This document shows, one piece after another, positions 1 through 8,534 of a stretch of DNA of 19,588 nt. Under the pieces are notes generated by a model, which was not told the DNA's origin, searched no databases, and saw only the letters and a program-made list of their open reading frames with translations. The translations under genes were made by a program, and so were the position numbers. The stretch is from Bremia lactucae (lineage: Eukaryota > Oomycota > Peronosporomycetes > Peronosporales > Peronosporaceae). The stretch spans positions 1,157,950-1,177,537 of the forward strand of contig NW_027152029.1 in assembly GCF_004359215.1 (NCBI RefSeq). Reading direction: 5' to 3'. Position 1 is the first letter of the stretch; the number at the start of each line of letters is the position of its first letter.

Positions 1-844
1 CGATTCGCGTTAAGTTTTTGAAGCCAAGCTTCGCGTCCAATGTCTTTAACATTGCGAATGAACGCACTCCAAGCTTGCATAAGCGAGACTTTATCTCGCT
101 TATTATTGCCACTAAACCATCGATGCTTTAGAAAAGCATCGAGATAGAAATCTTCCTCAGCGCGAAAGTTCTTCGCGCTGGGATCAAGGCCATGTAGCTT
201 TGTCGCAATAAATAAAGGATATTTATTGTGTGGAGTAGTTTCTCCAGACAAGCTATTAATGAGCCTTTCTGGCAAAAGCCACGGCTTCTTTTCAGGGGCG
301 AGATTAGACATTTTACTGTCTTCACTCCCCTGAGTGGTACCCGCTGAAGTAGGGGTACCACGAGGACTTTTCTTACGATGGGTTACGCCACCGTCGTCCC
401 TTGCACAGAGACACGTGCAGGTGACCGTATGGGAGACCGTACGAAAGATCGTACGAGCGATGAGGGATCATCCTCATCGTCGGATCCAATTAGACTGTTC
501 ACACGTCTATCAGAATGAGCCCTCTCATTCGAAGGCTCATAGTCAGCCGCCTGACGGGTATCAGGCAACTGTTCCATCCTCCCCGAGTCGGCCACTTCGT
601 CCGACTCGCACTCGTAGTCGACCTCTAAAAAGGGGTTGTATTCACGTGGTGAATCACCACGTGCACTCGCAACACCAAGTGTTGTGCGAATGGAAAACAC
701 TACGGTAGACGGAACGTCTACCACAAGAGATAGCAATGCGTCACCCGCGGCTGCACGAACCGCAGCCGAAGGTTCAACACTATTATCACCCCGCATGAAT
801 TGTTCTTTCATGCGATGGAATTTTGAAATGATGGATCTGACCAA
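1..844 (-). CDS. Antisense ORF of element A, unknown product, one frameshift, 3' end outside window
   Basis: I do not recognise this protein. A frame opens at an ATG (844, reading left) and runs 153 codons to a stop at 385-383. It is hydrophilic and rich in Ser, Asp, Glu and Arg, with an acidic run (GSDDEDDPSS). A second minus frame overlaps it and stays open from about position 400 to the left edge. That frame reads like folded protein (for example KKPWLLPERLINSLSGET and FLKHRWFSGNN, then AWSAFIRNVKDIGREAWL). The two halves probably formed one product of more than 260 residues, separated by a single frameshift or a short unrecognised intron. It lies between the presumed pol and the 3' LTR, against the element's direction. 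Antisense ORFs in this position are known in some plant gypsy elements. The same start region (FHRMKEQFMRG) is present antisense in element B. It could be an effector-like capture or a regulator; this is unproven. Confidence 0.5.
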
Positions 845-886
845 TCAAAAACAGTTTAAAAATTAAGTGGTCATTTTGCGACCACT
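20..886. repeat. Dense array of perfect short hairpins in element A
   Basis: Consecutive inverted repeats read by eye, given as span and arm length: 20-32 (5), 38-54 (6), 79-103 (10), 120-142 (10), 158-180 (9), 206-228 (9), 323-336 (5), 334-361 (9), 438-455 (6), 458-479 (8), 515-540 (7), 549-566 (6), 584-608 (8), 643-663 (9), 670-684 (6), 704-722 (7), 748-768 (7), 792-814 (8) and 866-886 (7). Examples of arms: ATAAGCGAGA with TCTCGCTTAT, TCGATGCTTT with AAAGCATCGA, and CACGTGGTG with CACCACGTG. Loops are mostly 3-12 nt. They run across the antisense ORF and the 3' non-coding tail alike. Confidence 0.9.
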
Positions 887-918
887 CCATCTAATGACAT
901 TCAGAGTGATTGTCGTTT

Positions 919-931
919 AAGGGAGGGGTGA
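919..931 (+). other. Polypurine tract of element A
   Basis: The purine-rich AAGGGAGGGGTGA abuts the first base of the 3' LTR, where plus-strand synthesis is primed in LTR elements. The identical tract precedes the 3' LTR of element B (15369-15381). It fixes the + orientation. Confidence 0.8.
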
Positions 932-1381
932 TGTAACGGGGTGTATCGTCACATGAAATTAACACTTAAAGGTTTTTATTAATATATTATCTAAAAGGTA
1001 GATAATATTTGGAGGATATTACTTTATATAGTAATGTCCTGAATTCTTATCCATAAATAGGTATAGACCATTATGTCTATTTATTCCGCAGACTAATCAG
1101 CTGTAGAAGTCATCAAAGAGAGTTACAAGATAAGATAGATAAGAATTCATTTACATGTTTAGTATTAGTTTATAGTTAAGTCAGCATTTACAAAGATAGA
1201 TTAAGAGACACTTAACTATATTAATACAGTTTTCATTTTACCCTCTTAAGTTAACTTGTCTTAAGAGAAGTCTTCCTCTGCACGTACAGTGTACATCACC
1301 TAACGAGAGGCACCACTCACAACTGAAGCAGTGTGAAGTGGACTTGTACTGAAACAGTACAAGTCGTAGTGCCCCGTTACA
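932..1381 (+). repeat. 3' LTR of element A (450 bp)
   Basis: It starts TGTAACGGGG and ends CCCCGTTACA, a perfect 10-bp terminal inverted repeat with canonical TG...CA ends. It is nearly the same as the two LTRs of element B and a more distant relative of the LTR of element C. Internal perfect stems lie at 984-1008 (9 bp), 1013-1040 (10 bp with one T.G pair), 1243-1267 (8 bp) and 1341-1365 (10 bp, GACTTGTACT with AGTACAAGTC). Confidence 0.93.
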
Positions 1382-1653
1382 CATCACGTACACAAGGGTT
1401 GGTCAGAAACGTGCACCACACCCGAGTGTTGGGTCTAATTACTATAATTTAGTAATTGACCATCCCCTGAAGAACACCAAGTGTACTTCACGGAGACTGT
1501 GTAACATTAGGGCAACTTTAGCTCAACTGCTACCAAGAGAATTTTGTCTGCGTTCTAAACGCGATAATATAAGTCCTGATTTAGAATAAACACTCAAGCT
1601 ATCCTTTATTTAGACCTCAGATATGTGATTAACCTTTTTGCCGATTTTTCTAG

Positions 1654-2669
1654 ATGACTTCCCAAGGCAACAGCAAGGGGCTGGACGCGCTAGGGCAGGA
1701 GGTGCTCTGGAGCTCCAGTGGACAGCAGGTGATGATGCAGTGGGAAAAGCGTTACATGGAGACTTGCGTGGAGGCATTAGCCATTCAGCCGACTGACCGC
1801 GTGCTGGAAATCGGTTTCGGCTTGGCTTATTCGGGCTCTTGCATTCAAAGATTCCGACCCCGAAGCCACACAATAATTGAGTGCGATCGAGAGACGCTGG
1901 AGCGCACCCGAAAATTTGCTGCAAAATACAACGGAGTCGAAGTCATGGCTGGTACTTGGCAATGTATTCTGCCGACGCTTGACAAATTTGACTGCGTCTT
2001 CTTTGACGATTACCCGCTGCCGGAGTTGCAACAGAAGAAAACATCTGCCAACGTAACAGCAGTCCCTAGGCAGCAGTAAGTTCAATTTTTTTATAAAAAG
2101 CAAGTAGCAATACTGAGTGGTTTACTGCTTCTCTTAGGTCACGGTGGCACGACTTTTTGGATGTTGCGCTGAAGCACTGTCAAGATGGAGCTAGAATTTC
2201 AGGATATCTAGCTCGGAGTCTGGATTTAGAACGTCCTGGCTGTAGCGTCAAAGTTTCAAGGGTGCAAGTTGACGTCCCAGAGCATTGCAATTACTTCCCA
2301 TACAAGACTGCATTGGTGCCAGTGATCACGGTGATGGATCCATTAGCTGCAGCCAGGTTGCCCATTGCCGAAACCGGTTCATTTCATTCACTGCCGCATT
2401 TTTTCATGCAATTTGAACGTGCCTGTCAATATTTAAGCAGTTCTGATCGCGCAAAATTCTCACAGTGGAGAGAACGATTCTGTGGAATTCGAAAATCTCT
2501 ACTGGAACATAAAGTCGATGCGCACTTGCACAAAGACACAAATGTTAAGGAAGAATGCGACGCTATAGATGATGACGAAAAATCAAGCTATTATAGTAGT
2601 GAAGCGATACGGCGCGAATTTTTGCGTACACTCAGGAGCAAGGCAAAATCATCCATAACAAGTGCATGA
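1654..2669 (+). CDS. GAMT-like SAM-dependent methyltransferase, two exons
   Basis: Predicted protein of 317 aa from exons 1654-2075 and 2138-2669. The 62-bp intron has GTAAGT and TTAG ends, and the split codon (phase 2) joins as CAG. The first part has the layout of guanidinoacetate N-methyltransferase and yeast Rmt2-type enzymes: MQWEKRYM (28-35), SAM-binding motif I VLEIGFG (50-56), the acidic post-I strand TIIECD (73-78), and FDCVFFDDY (112-120). Exon 2 supplies the family's C-terminal block, VPEHCNYFPY (about 187-196) followed by TALVPV. The tail from about residue 230 is charged, with an acidic patch, and is not part of the fold. These enzymes methylate guanidino groups of small molecules or of arginine in protein; which applies here cannot be told. 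Neither exon alone makes a complete domain. The bases before the ATG (TTTTTCTAG) resemble a splice acceptor, so a 5'-UTR or upstream coding intron is possible. Element A ends 272 bp upstream. Confidence 0.82.
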
Positions 2670-4361
2670 GTTGTTATCGCCGAATTTGCTTTGCTGTACA
2701 CTGACAATTTCAGGAGGTTTATTCCATCTCCGGAATATTGTTGATCAGCTACGAGCAGATCATTGGCTGGCAGAAAATTAGGTGCTGGAATTGCAGTCCT
2801 TCGGCCGGATAAGCTGCTTAGTACGCGCCCGTATGCGTCAGCTATCTTGCAAAAGCTTTTTGTCCGATATAGCGCAATCCAAAACAATAATTTTTAATTT
2901 TAGGGGATGATGCATTGCAAACTTTCAGGCTGTGTGCAACACATGGAATTACGATCGTTGGAAAAAAAATGTCGTTAATTATATCCTGTTTTATTAACGA
3001 CCAGTTTTTTGCAACAATCTCGCACTATATTTGCTCGTGTTTCGTATTTCTACACTATAAATTGGTAATTCATGTAGCTTAACGTTCGGCACACTGTTGT
3101 ACGAATTAGATACTTCCTGTTTGGCAAATTTGCCCGCCTCAGAAACGTTTTAGAAGCCAGTTGCTATCTATCTGAATTGGCTACTTGTAACTTTAGAGCG
3201 ATGGCGTCGGAATGAATAACCTTCGCCATACAAATAGACTTTCTCATGACTAGAAATGGCGGTATGTCGACCAGCGTCTTCGTCGACAGAGCTGAGTATG
3301 TTTTTGCGCAGATGCTTAAAACCTATGATTCCCATGATCTAAACATTATTCATAATGGAAGCCTTGATGTATGGAAATACTTGAAGCCTCTCTCGGTATA
3401 TTATCTGGGCTGCAGTAGTGGAGCTTGGAAGCGTCAGGATTAAGTTTTGCATTGATTTTTTGGGCCAACGATTTGTGATAAGAGTTTCTTTTGACGTGCA
3501 GCAAAGCGAAATATGTCGATGTGGCTGAAAAATACATTCTACAAGTCGCTTGGTCTACAAATACAGGTGTCAGGCACCAGCTTTTACGCTTGCCCGGCCC
3601 ACGGTGTCAGGGGTCATATTAAACATCAGCTGCAAATAATGACATTTTACGAGTTTGGAAAACTTAAAATAAAGTGGCGTAAAAGACTCTTTTGTTTTTG
3701 GAATTTCTAAGTTATAACAAACAATGTTTAGCATTTTTGGTTCAAAAATTCGTGGTTACAAGGTTGGGCGGTTCTCATTTAACGTAAAAGGTGGACGTTG
3801 TGAGGCTTGCCAGGGCTATCGTAATTAGCTAGAATTGGTTGGTTTTGTTGGCTTATAAGCTACTAGGACAATATTTTTTGGGCCAATATGATAGACGTTC
3901 AAACCATCACTCAGGAACATTTGCTGCTATTGCGATTTCGGATAAAGCTAATGAATTGCTCGCGGGTTATTGGTACTGCAAGTACGTACATCTAATTTAG
4001 TTTACAAGCTTAAATTTATTTTTCAAACATTACTGAACAGCCACGAAAACAAGCATCGCAAGCTGTTAAATTGTGTCTGGCGATAACATAGCATTCCCTT
4101 ACAGTACGGTCATTACATGTGACTACCACACTCCTTGATCTTTATCCGCGGCTTTGCTCACAAGATTCGCTGTCGCAGATTCAATACAAAGCGCAAGTCT
4201 GAGCAATTTTCCAGCGCGATGGTGTCGGGTAAGTGGTCAACACGTGCAAGCAAAGTGCGCGCGTAGCAGAGGCGGACGCCTTATAAAATGGCGGCTCGGT
4301 TTAGGGGCACGGCATTCTTCATTCTGTACGCTATTTATTAGGGCACACTCGCCTTCACAAA
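2670..4361. other. Intergenic region, about 1.7 kb, no supported gene
   Basis: The only open frames here are short (65 codons at 3246-3443 and 3513-3710 on +, and a 98-codon minus frame at 2591-2887 that overlaps the methyltransferase). None has a recognisable domain or a matching splice partner. No RNA gene, tandem repeat or transposon end was found. The right end holds the promoter of the secreted-protein gene. Confidence 0.6.
4281..4336 (+). promoter_or_regulatory. Putative core promoter: TATA-like box and initiator
   Basis: TTATAAAA at 4281-4288 lies 31 bp before TCATTCTG (4319-4326). That sequence matches the first eight positions of the oomycete initiator consensus TCATTYYNCAWTTT, though the second half matches poorly. 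The start codon follows at 4362, giving a short leader typical of these genomes. This is inference from consensus only. Confidence 0.45.
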
Positions 4362-6155
4362 ATGACGAGGATACACCTGGCACTGGCCTTTGCATTTGCA
4401 TTAGCCATCTGTGCACCCATTCGCGCGCAGTCCTATGAAGTCAACGGAAGTGAATCGTCCGTACCAGCATTCCCGGATGGGACTCGCTTTACATCAGATG
4501 ACGTTGCGATGAAGCATGATACAACACAATCCGTTACCAGGTCGGCAGTTGGTGAGGAACGCGATGGTGAAAGCGAAGCAGGCCACGCGTTCGATAGCTG
4601 TTCTTCAGACTGTGATGACAGTGATTCGTCTTCTTCTTTGGTTATCGGCGACAGGCTTCACGCAATAAGCACTATCAAGTCCGAGTACAGAAATTGGGTA
4701 GGAACTCATCTTGGCTCTGCGTCAGATACAGCGTGTTATCGCGAGACACACATAGCGAAGACGTGTCCGCTGGGGTATGACTATAAATTGGGAACATGCT
4801 GGGCACAGTGCCCATATTCCTACCCTGTTGAGTGCGGAATGGAGTGCATACGGCAAAATGACGACTGTGCGCTTGAAATTATTACTAAAATTAGCTCTGT
4901 GGGTCAAGCGGTATTCTCTCTTGCACCGTATAATGTGTATGGAAAATTTGAAGTGATGTCCAAGGCTATGAAGATTGCTCTCAAGTGTACAAAAGAGATG
5001 ATGGGATTAGTGAAAGCACTGTCTAAATTCATTCGTAATATTCAAGTGATTGACCCACAAACTACTCAAAGCAAGCTGCTAGTGCTGCTATATCAGACGG
5101 ACAATGTGGTCTTTGACATTCCGATCACTATCATGACTTGCACTGGAGTTTCATTTAGCGACAGCTTAAAGTACAAAGATAGGCTCGTAAATACGATTGA
5201 GCTTATCCTTCGAGATATTCTTGCTAATACAGCCACTATTGCTTCCAGCTGGACCGCATTTAAGGGCTTTATGAAAAACGTTACGCTCGGTGATACAATC
5301 GACTCACTGAACTCGTCCGAAATTACGTCTTTGCAGTCGGCATTAGAATCTGAGTCAAATTGTGGGTATGACATGAAAAGACTGTTGGACCGAGCGTGGG
5401 TTACCGTGGCAGAAATGCGTCGAAACGACCCAAGTATATCCGAAGACGACATCCGAATCGCTATTGGCAAGTCAAACCTAGTGCTTTATGATATTCCGGC
5501 TGCGACGAACAATTGCATGCCAGAGTTGATCGCCGAGTCAAACTTGGTAAAGGCATATGCCGCAAGAGATACGCTGCGCAAAGGGTTCAGTAGTATTGTG
5601 AATGACTTAATTAAGTCAGGAACGAGTAGCAACGGTACTTTATTAGCGGCAAATGAGTACGCATACGTGATTGCAAATAAGGCGGCATCATTTTACGGCG
5701 TTTGGGACAGGACGAACATCGGTGGTGCAATCTCTGAGTTTTTTCAAACGATTTGTGGACCTACAGAATATGTTGGCGAAATTGACGATGGCACGGCCGA
5801 AGAAGCATTGGGATTAAAGACTGTTCAAGATGCATTCAAGAGCAGTTCTGGTCACTGGTCAAAGAATGGCGACGGCTCGGTAGTGATCCATTTTAAAAGT
5901 GTTGATGTGAAGGATGTGGCCGTGAATATTAATTCCAATGGGAACCAGGTTGATCAAGTGTACGTTTTGGCGGGCCAGAACGTAACATGGAAATCAAATG
6001 TGACGTTTTTGGGGGGCAAGACGCTGTATTTGGATCGCTGGCGACCAGGATTTCTAGGCATTCCTAATAGTAATGGAGGTTCGCTGCTTTTGTGGGTGCC
6101 TCGGTCAACTAAAGGTGGCCATCTGCAGCTCACCGTGAAAATCAATGGCAATTAA
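4362..6155 (+). CDS. Secreted cysteine-containing protein of unknown function, 597 aa
   Basis: I do not recognise a named family. The protein is intronless. It begins with a clear signal peptide: basic MTR, hydrophobic core LALAFAFALAI, and likely cleavage after IRAQ (about residue 23). Residues 24-95 are low in hydrophobics and rich in Ser, Asp and Glu, including a run of DCDDSDSSSS. A compact block at 125-169 holds seven cysteines (CYRE, TCPLGYDY, GTCWAQCPY, VECGMECI, DDC). Residues 170-490 look helical. The last ~110 residues alternate in beta fashion and are rich in Gly, Asn and Val (for example DGSVVIHFKSVDVKDVAV), as in lectin or carbohydrate-binding folds. Several N-glycosylation sequons (NGS, NSS, NVT, NGT) fit secretion. 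No RxLR motif precedes an acidic region, although GEER occurs at about residue 65. The start is supported by the signal peptide and the promoter elements. A role outside the cell or at the cell wall is inference. Confidence 0.8.
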   Translation: MTRIHLALAFAFALAICAPIRAQSYEVNGSESSVPAFPDGTRFTSDDVAMKHDTTQSVTRSAVGEERDGESEAGHAFDSCSSDCDDSDSSSSLVIGDRLHAISTIKSEYRNWVGTHLGSASDTACYRETHIAKTCPLGYDYKLGTCWAQCPYSYPVECGMECIRQNDDCALEIITKISSVGQAVFSLAPYNVYGKFEVMSKAMKIALKCTKEMMGLVKALSKFIRNIQVIDPQTTQSKLLVLLYQTDNVVFDIPITIMTCTGVSFSDSLKYKDRLVNTIELILRDILANTATIASSWTAFKGFMKNVTLGDTIDSLNSSEITSLQSALESESNCGYDMKRLLDRAWVTVAEMRRNDPSISEDDIRIAIGKSNLVLYDIPAATNNCMPELIAESNLVKAYAARDTLRKGFSSIVNDLIKSGTSSNGTLLAANEYAYVIANKAASFYGVWDRTNIGGAISEFFQTICGPTEYVGEIDDGTAEEALGLKTVQDAFKSSSGHWSKNGDGSVVIHFKSVDVKDVAVNINSNGNQVDQVYVLAGQNVTWKSNVTFLGGKTLYLDRWRPGFLGIPNSNGGSLLLWVPRSTKGGHLQLTVKINGN

Positions 6156-7320
6156 AATTATTTAGAACTTTTTTGGAGAGTTTTCATTAACTTGTGTGAA
6201 TGTAAAGTAAATACACAGTGTTCGTATTCAATTCTGTCGTAAAGCAAGGTAAGGTGTAGGCAAGCAGATGGACGACAAACCTGAGTGGTTGTCGCTTGAG
6301 ATGTGCTCTGAGGAGGGGTCAGCATATGGTCGGAACCGTTGCCACCTGAGAGCCAGATAGACTGCAGCCTTTTCTGTTTCTCTTTAATATATATTCATTG
6401 AGCTAATCCATGTGAATGATCTGGCGTCACCACATTCGGTAAACAAGGAATAGACCGTTGTATAGATGTTCTTTTCGATGTATCATTGCATTTTCATTTT
6501 TAAATTCCCAGCTTCACAAACCGCTGCAACCCATTTTCCGTATAGACAACCATGTTTGCAATTCACATGCATGATTACATTTTTACTTACATTAATTTTA
6601 TTCTACCTTCACTTGCTACTTTAACAAAGGCAACCCTTATATTGTCTTAGATTTAGAATCCGAATGTTGCGTCACAGGGTACTATGCCTATGTCACAAAG
6701 ACGTGTCCGTGTTGCTTACTTTTAAGACGCTGCGTCTAGCCGTAATGATGGATTGGCGTCAACGTATTCCGGCTGTAAAACTGCCCTAGTTTCCCATACA
6801 ACATTCGATATGCGAGACGAGTTTGGCTCTCGTAACATCAAGCAAGCTTGGAATTCAACTATATGAGCGTCGCCAATTTTAGCACGCAATCCAGAAAATG
6901 GTACACTTTGAACAGCAATGTAAATTCGAAATGGCTAAGCCGTAAAATGGTACACTTTGAGCAGCAACGTAAATTCAAAATGGCTAAGCCCTAAAACACT
7001 ATTGCAATTACTTAGTGATCATGACATTTACGCAATCATTTCAATCATTTTTAATGGACATGTGCCTTATTAGGGTAAGATTCAAATTATGATCACTATT
7101 GCGTGAACTAGCCATCAAATTTGATATTTTGAGGTCACACTTAACAAACCCAATATATATAGGCCAATACATCAAGAGTAGAGCGGAGAGCCACGTAAAC
7201 TGCATTTAAAGAGGTATCGTTGATGCGCGATGTATTGTTCCAAGTTTTTCCGATTAATCTTAAGAAGTGCCAATTCTCGTGACACAAGTCTGATTGAGGT
7301 TAGGTAAATACAAGCCATAC
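6156..7320. other. Convergent intergenic region, about 1.2 kb
   Basis: It lies between the 3' ends of the secreted-protein gene (+) and the eL13 gene (-). I see no gene. It holds a 49-bp tandem duplication (6895-6992) and, to its right, a dispersed inverted pair, TAGTGATCAT at 7013-7022 and its complement near 7089-7098. That pair might belong to a decayed small transposon, but no terminal repeats or target duplication could be defined. Confidence 0.55.
6895..6992. repeat. Two-copy 49-bp tandem repeat
   Basis: Unit 1 is 6895-6943 and unit 2 is 6944-6992. Both begin AAAATGGTACACTTTGA and end ATGGCTAAGCC plus two bases. They differ at only a few positions (for example AACAGCAATG against GCAGCAACG), so the duplication is fairly recent. 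Confidence 0.88.
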
Positions 7321-8183
7321 TTACTTTTTCTCCTTCTTGTCCGCCAAACGCTTGGCCTGCTTGCCAAAGATACGCTTGTCGGCACGTGCCACACGCAATT
7401 GCGTAAAGACGCTATTTTCCTTCATTTCAGGCGTAATAAAGGCCGTAGTTGATTTGACGCTCAAGCTTTTGATTGGGAGGATCGGGCCCGCATGCTGAAC
7501 GGCATTCTTCACGTCCTCAGAAGCAGCATCGCCATTCTTGGGCTTGTTGCTCTTACGCGGGAATACCACAAGCTTGGCCTTGTAAGCCTTAAGGCGGTGC
7601 ACGTTTGCCTGGAGTGACTCGACAGACTTGTTGGTGCGACGGAAGTCCACAGCAATGCCAATGCTTAAAGCCTGTTTGCGGTTGATGCCGGCCTCCTTAA
7701 GCTCCTCTAGGGTAAATCCTTTGCCTGCGCGAACCTTAGAGCCATACTTAATCGTGGGGCAGTGTACAGCAGGACGCAGAAGACCAGCGGCTGGACGCGG
7801 GGCAACGGCAGCAGCCTTAGCTTTACGTCTCAGACGGCGGGTCTTTTTCTTAGAAGCCTGTAAAATTGAGCATGGTGATTAGTAAAGTTCAGCAGAGAGA
7901 TACTTCAGCCACCCAGAGAGTTATTCGGTTTGCATGACACGATTCGCTCAATCAATACGACCAGCTAGGTGTTATTGTAGCTTTAATGTCATTTTTGGAG
8001 ATGATCTGTATGCATTTCCCTCATTACAGATTTTAACACACAAGTGTGCTTGTGGAATAATCTCCTGGATGGCTGGGCGCATGATAATAAATTAATTCTT
8101 GCCTGGTCGAACCAGGTTTTAATTCGCGATTCCCAGTACTTGTGGAAATGGCCGTTGGGAATGACGTTGTTGTGCTTCACCAT
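7321..8183 (-). CDS. RPL13: 60S ribosomal protein eL13 (L13e), two exons, GC-AG intron
   Basis: Structural protein of the large cytosolic ribosomal subunit, 205 aa (human eL13 is 211). Exon 1 (8183-8103) encodes the hallmark N-terminus [15 protein letters not shown] and ends ...KTWFDQ. Exon 2 (7857-7321) continues [15 protein letters not shown], then [28 protein letters not shown] and [10 protein letters not shown], all conserved eL13 blocks, and ends in a Lys-rich tail. Both exons are phase 0 and join where the family runs from TWFNQ into its basic stretch. The intron (8102-7858, 245 bp) begins GCAAGA after CAG and ends TTACAG, so it is a GC-AG intron; no in-phase GT donor gives the family sequence. 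The gene is divergent from the SAC3-type gene. Confidence 0.95.
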
Positions 8184-8534
8184 ATTTCAGCTGCAGGATA
8201 TACGAAACTTTGAAGGGTGAGCTTCTTGCAGTAAGGCACATTTCAAGAGGGCTGCAGACTTTACCAAAGCGGAAGATGTCGCGGGCAATTTGGAACTTGG
8301 AAAGCAATGAAGGATTGGTGGTGCTCGGCACTCCACTCCTTAAACTAACTCTATTTCGGTATACACGCACCGCAGCCAATCACATTCATGCATGATAATA
8401 ACTAGGTATACCACGTCATTTCAAAAACTCGGCATAAACATATGAAAATTTTATAAAAGAAAACCAAAATTTAAGTGTCTGAAGGGAATTCTGCAAACGT
8501 CAGAAGCGCTGGACACCTCCTGGACGACGTCGTA
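8184..8534. promoter_or_regulatory. Shared intergenic region between divergent eL13 and SAC3 genes
   Basis: These 351 bp separate the two start codons and must hold both promoters. On the minus strand a CCAAT motif and a TTCATTGCTTTCC stretch resemble oomycete promoter and initiator elements for eL13. No TATA box is obvious. Short frames that cross it show no domain. Confidence 0.4.

Larger units (their letters stand above)
1..1381 (+). mobile_element. LTR retrotransposon element A, 3' part (runs off left edge)
   Basis: This is the 3' end of an LTR retrotransposon whose rest lies left of the window. Orientation is + because a purine tract (919-931) directly precedes the LTR at 932-1381. Element C, which has the same LTR, carries gag and reverse transcriptase in the + direction after its LTR, giving a Ty3/gypsy-type order by inference. 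No pol reading frame is visible on the + strand here; the long open frames are antisense (see 1-844). The last ~100 bp before the LTR are nearly identical to the same part of element B. The internal sequence is packed with perfect short hairpins. The target duplication cannot be checked because the 5' end is missing. Confidence 0.85.

Noticed and set aside
79..228. CRISPR array or set of transcription terminators
   Set aside because: The stems differ in sequence, there are no identical repeats with unique spacers, and the genome is eukaryotic.
334..708. 124-codon plus-strand frame in element A
   Set aside because: Low-complexity composition with no domain. It is the mirror of the antisense ORF, whose composition is more protein-like and whose start recurs in element B.
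932..1381. Element A read in the minus orientation (LTR as a 5' LTR)
   Set aside because: No TGG primer-binding site follows in that direction, while a purine tract lies on the left side and gag/RT in related copies are on the + strand.
2591..2887. 98-codon minus-strand frame overlapping the methyltransferase end
   Set aside because: No domain, and it overlaps a well-supported exon; a chance frame.
3246..3710. Two 65-codon frames as small genes
   Set aside because: No recognisable motif, signal peptide, promoter or phase-matched splice partner.
4362..6155. RxLR effector
   Set aside because: A signal peptide and a GEER-like acidic motif are present, but no RxLR lies in the expected window and the protein is far larger than typical effectors.
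8119..8395. Overlapping frames in the eL13/SAC3 intergenic region
   Set aside because: No domains. They overlap the eL13 first exon on the wrong frame or the promoter region.
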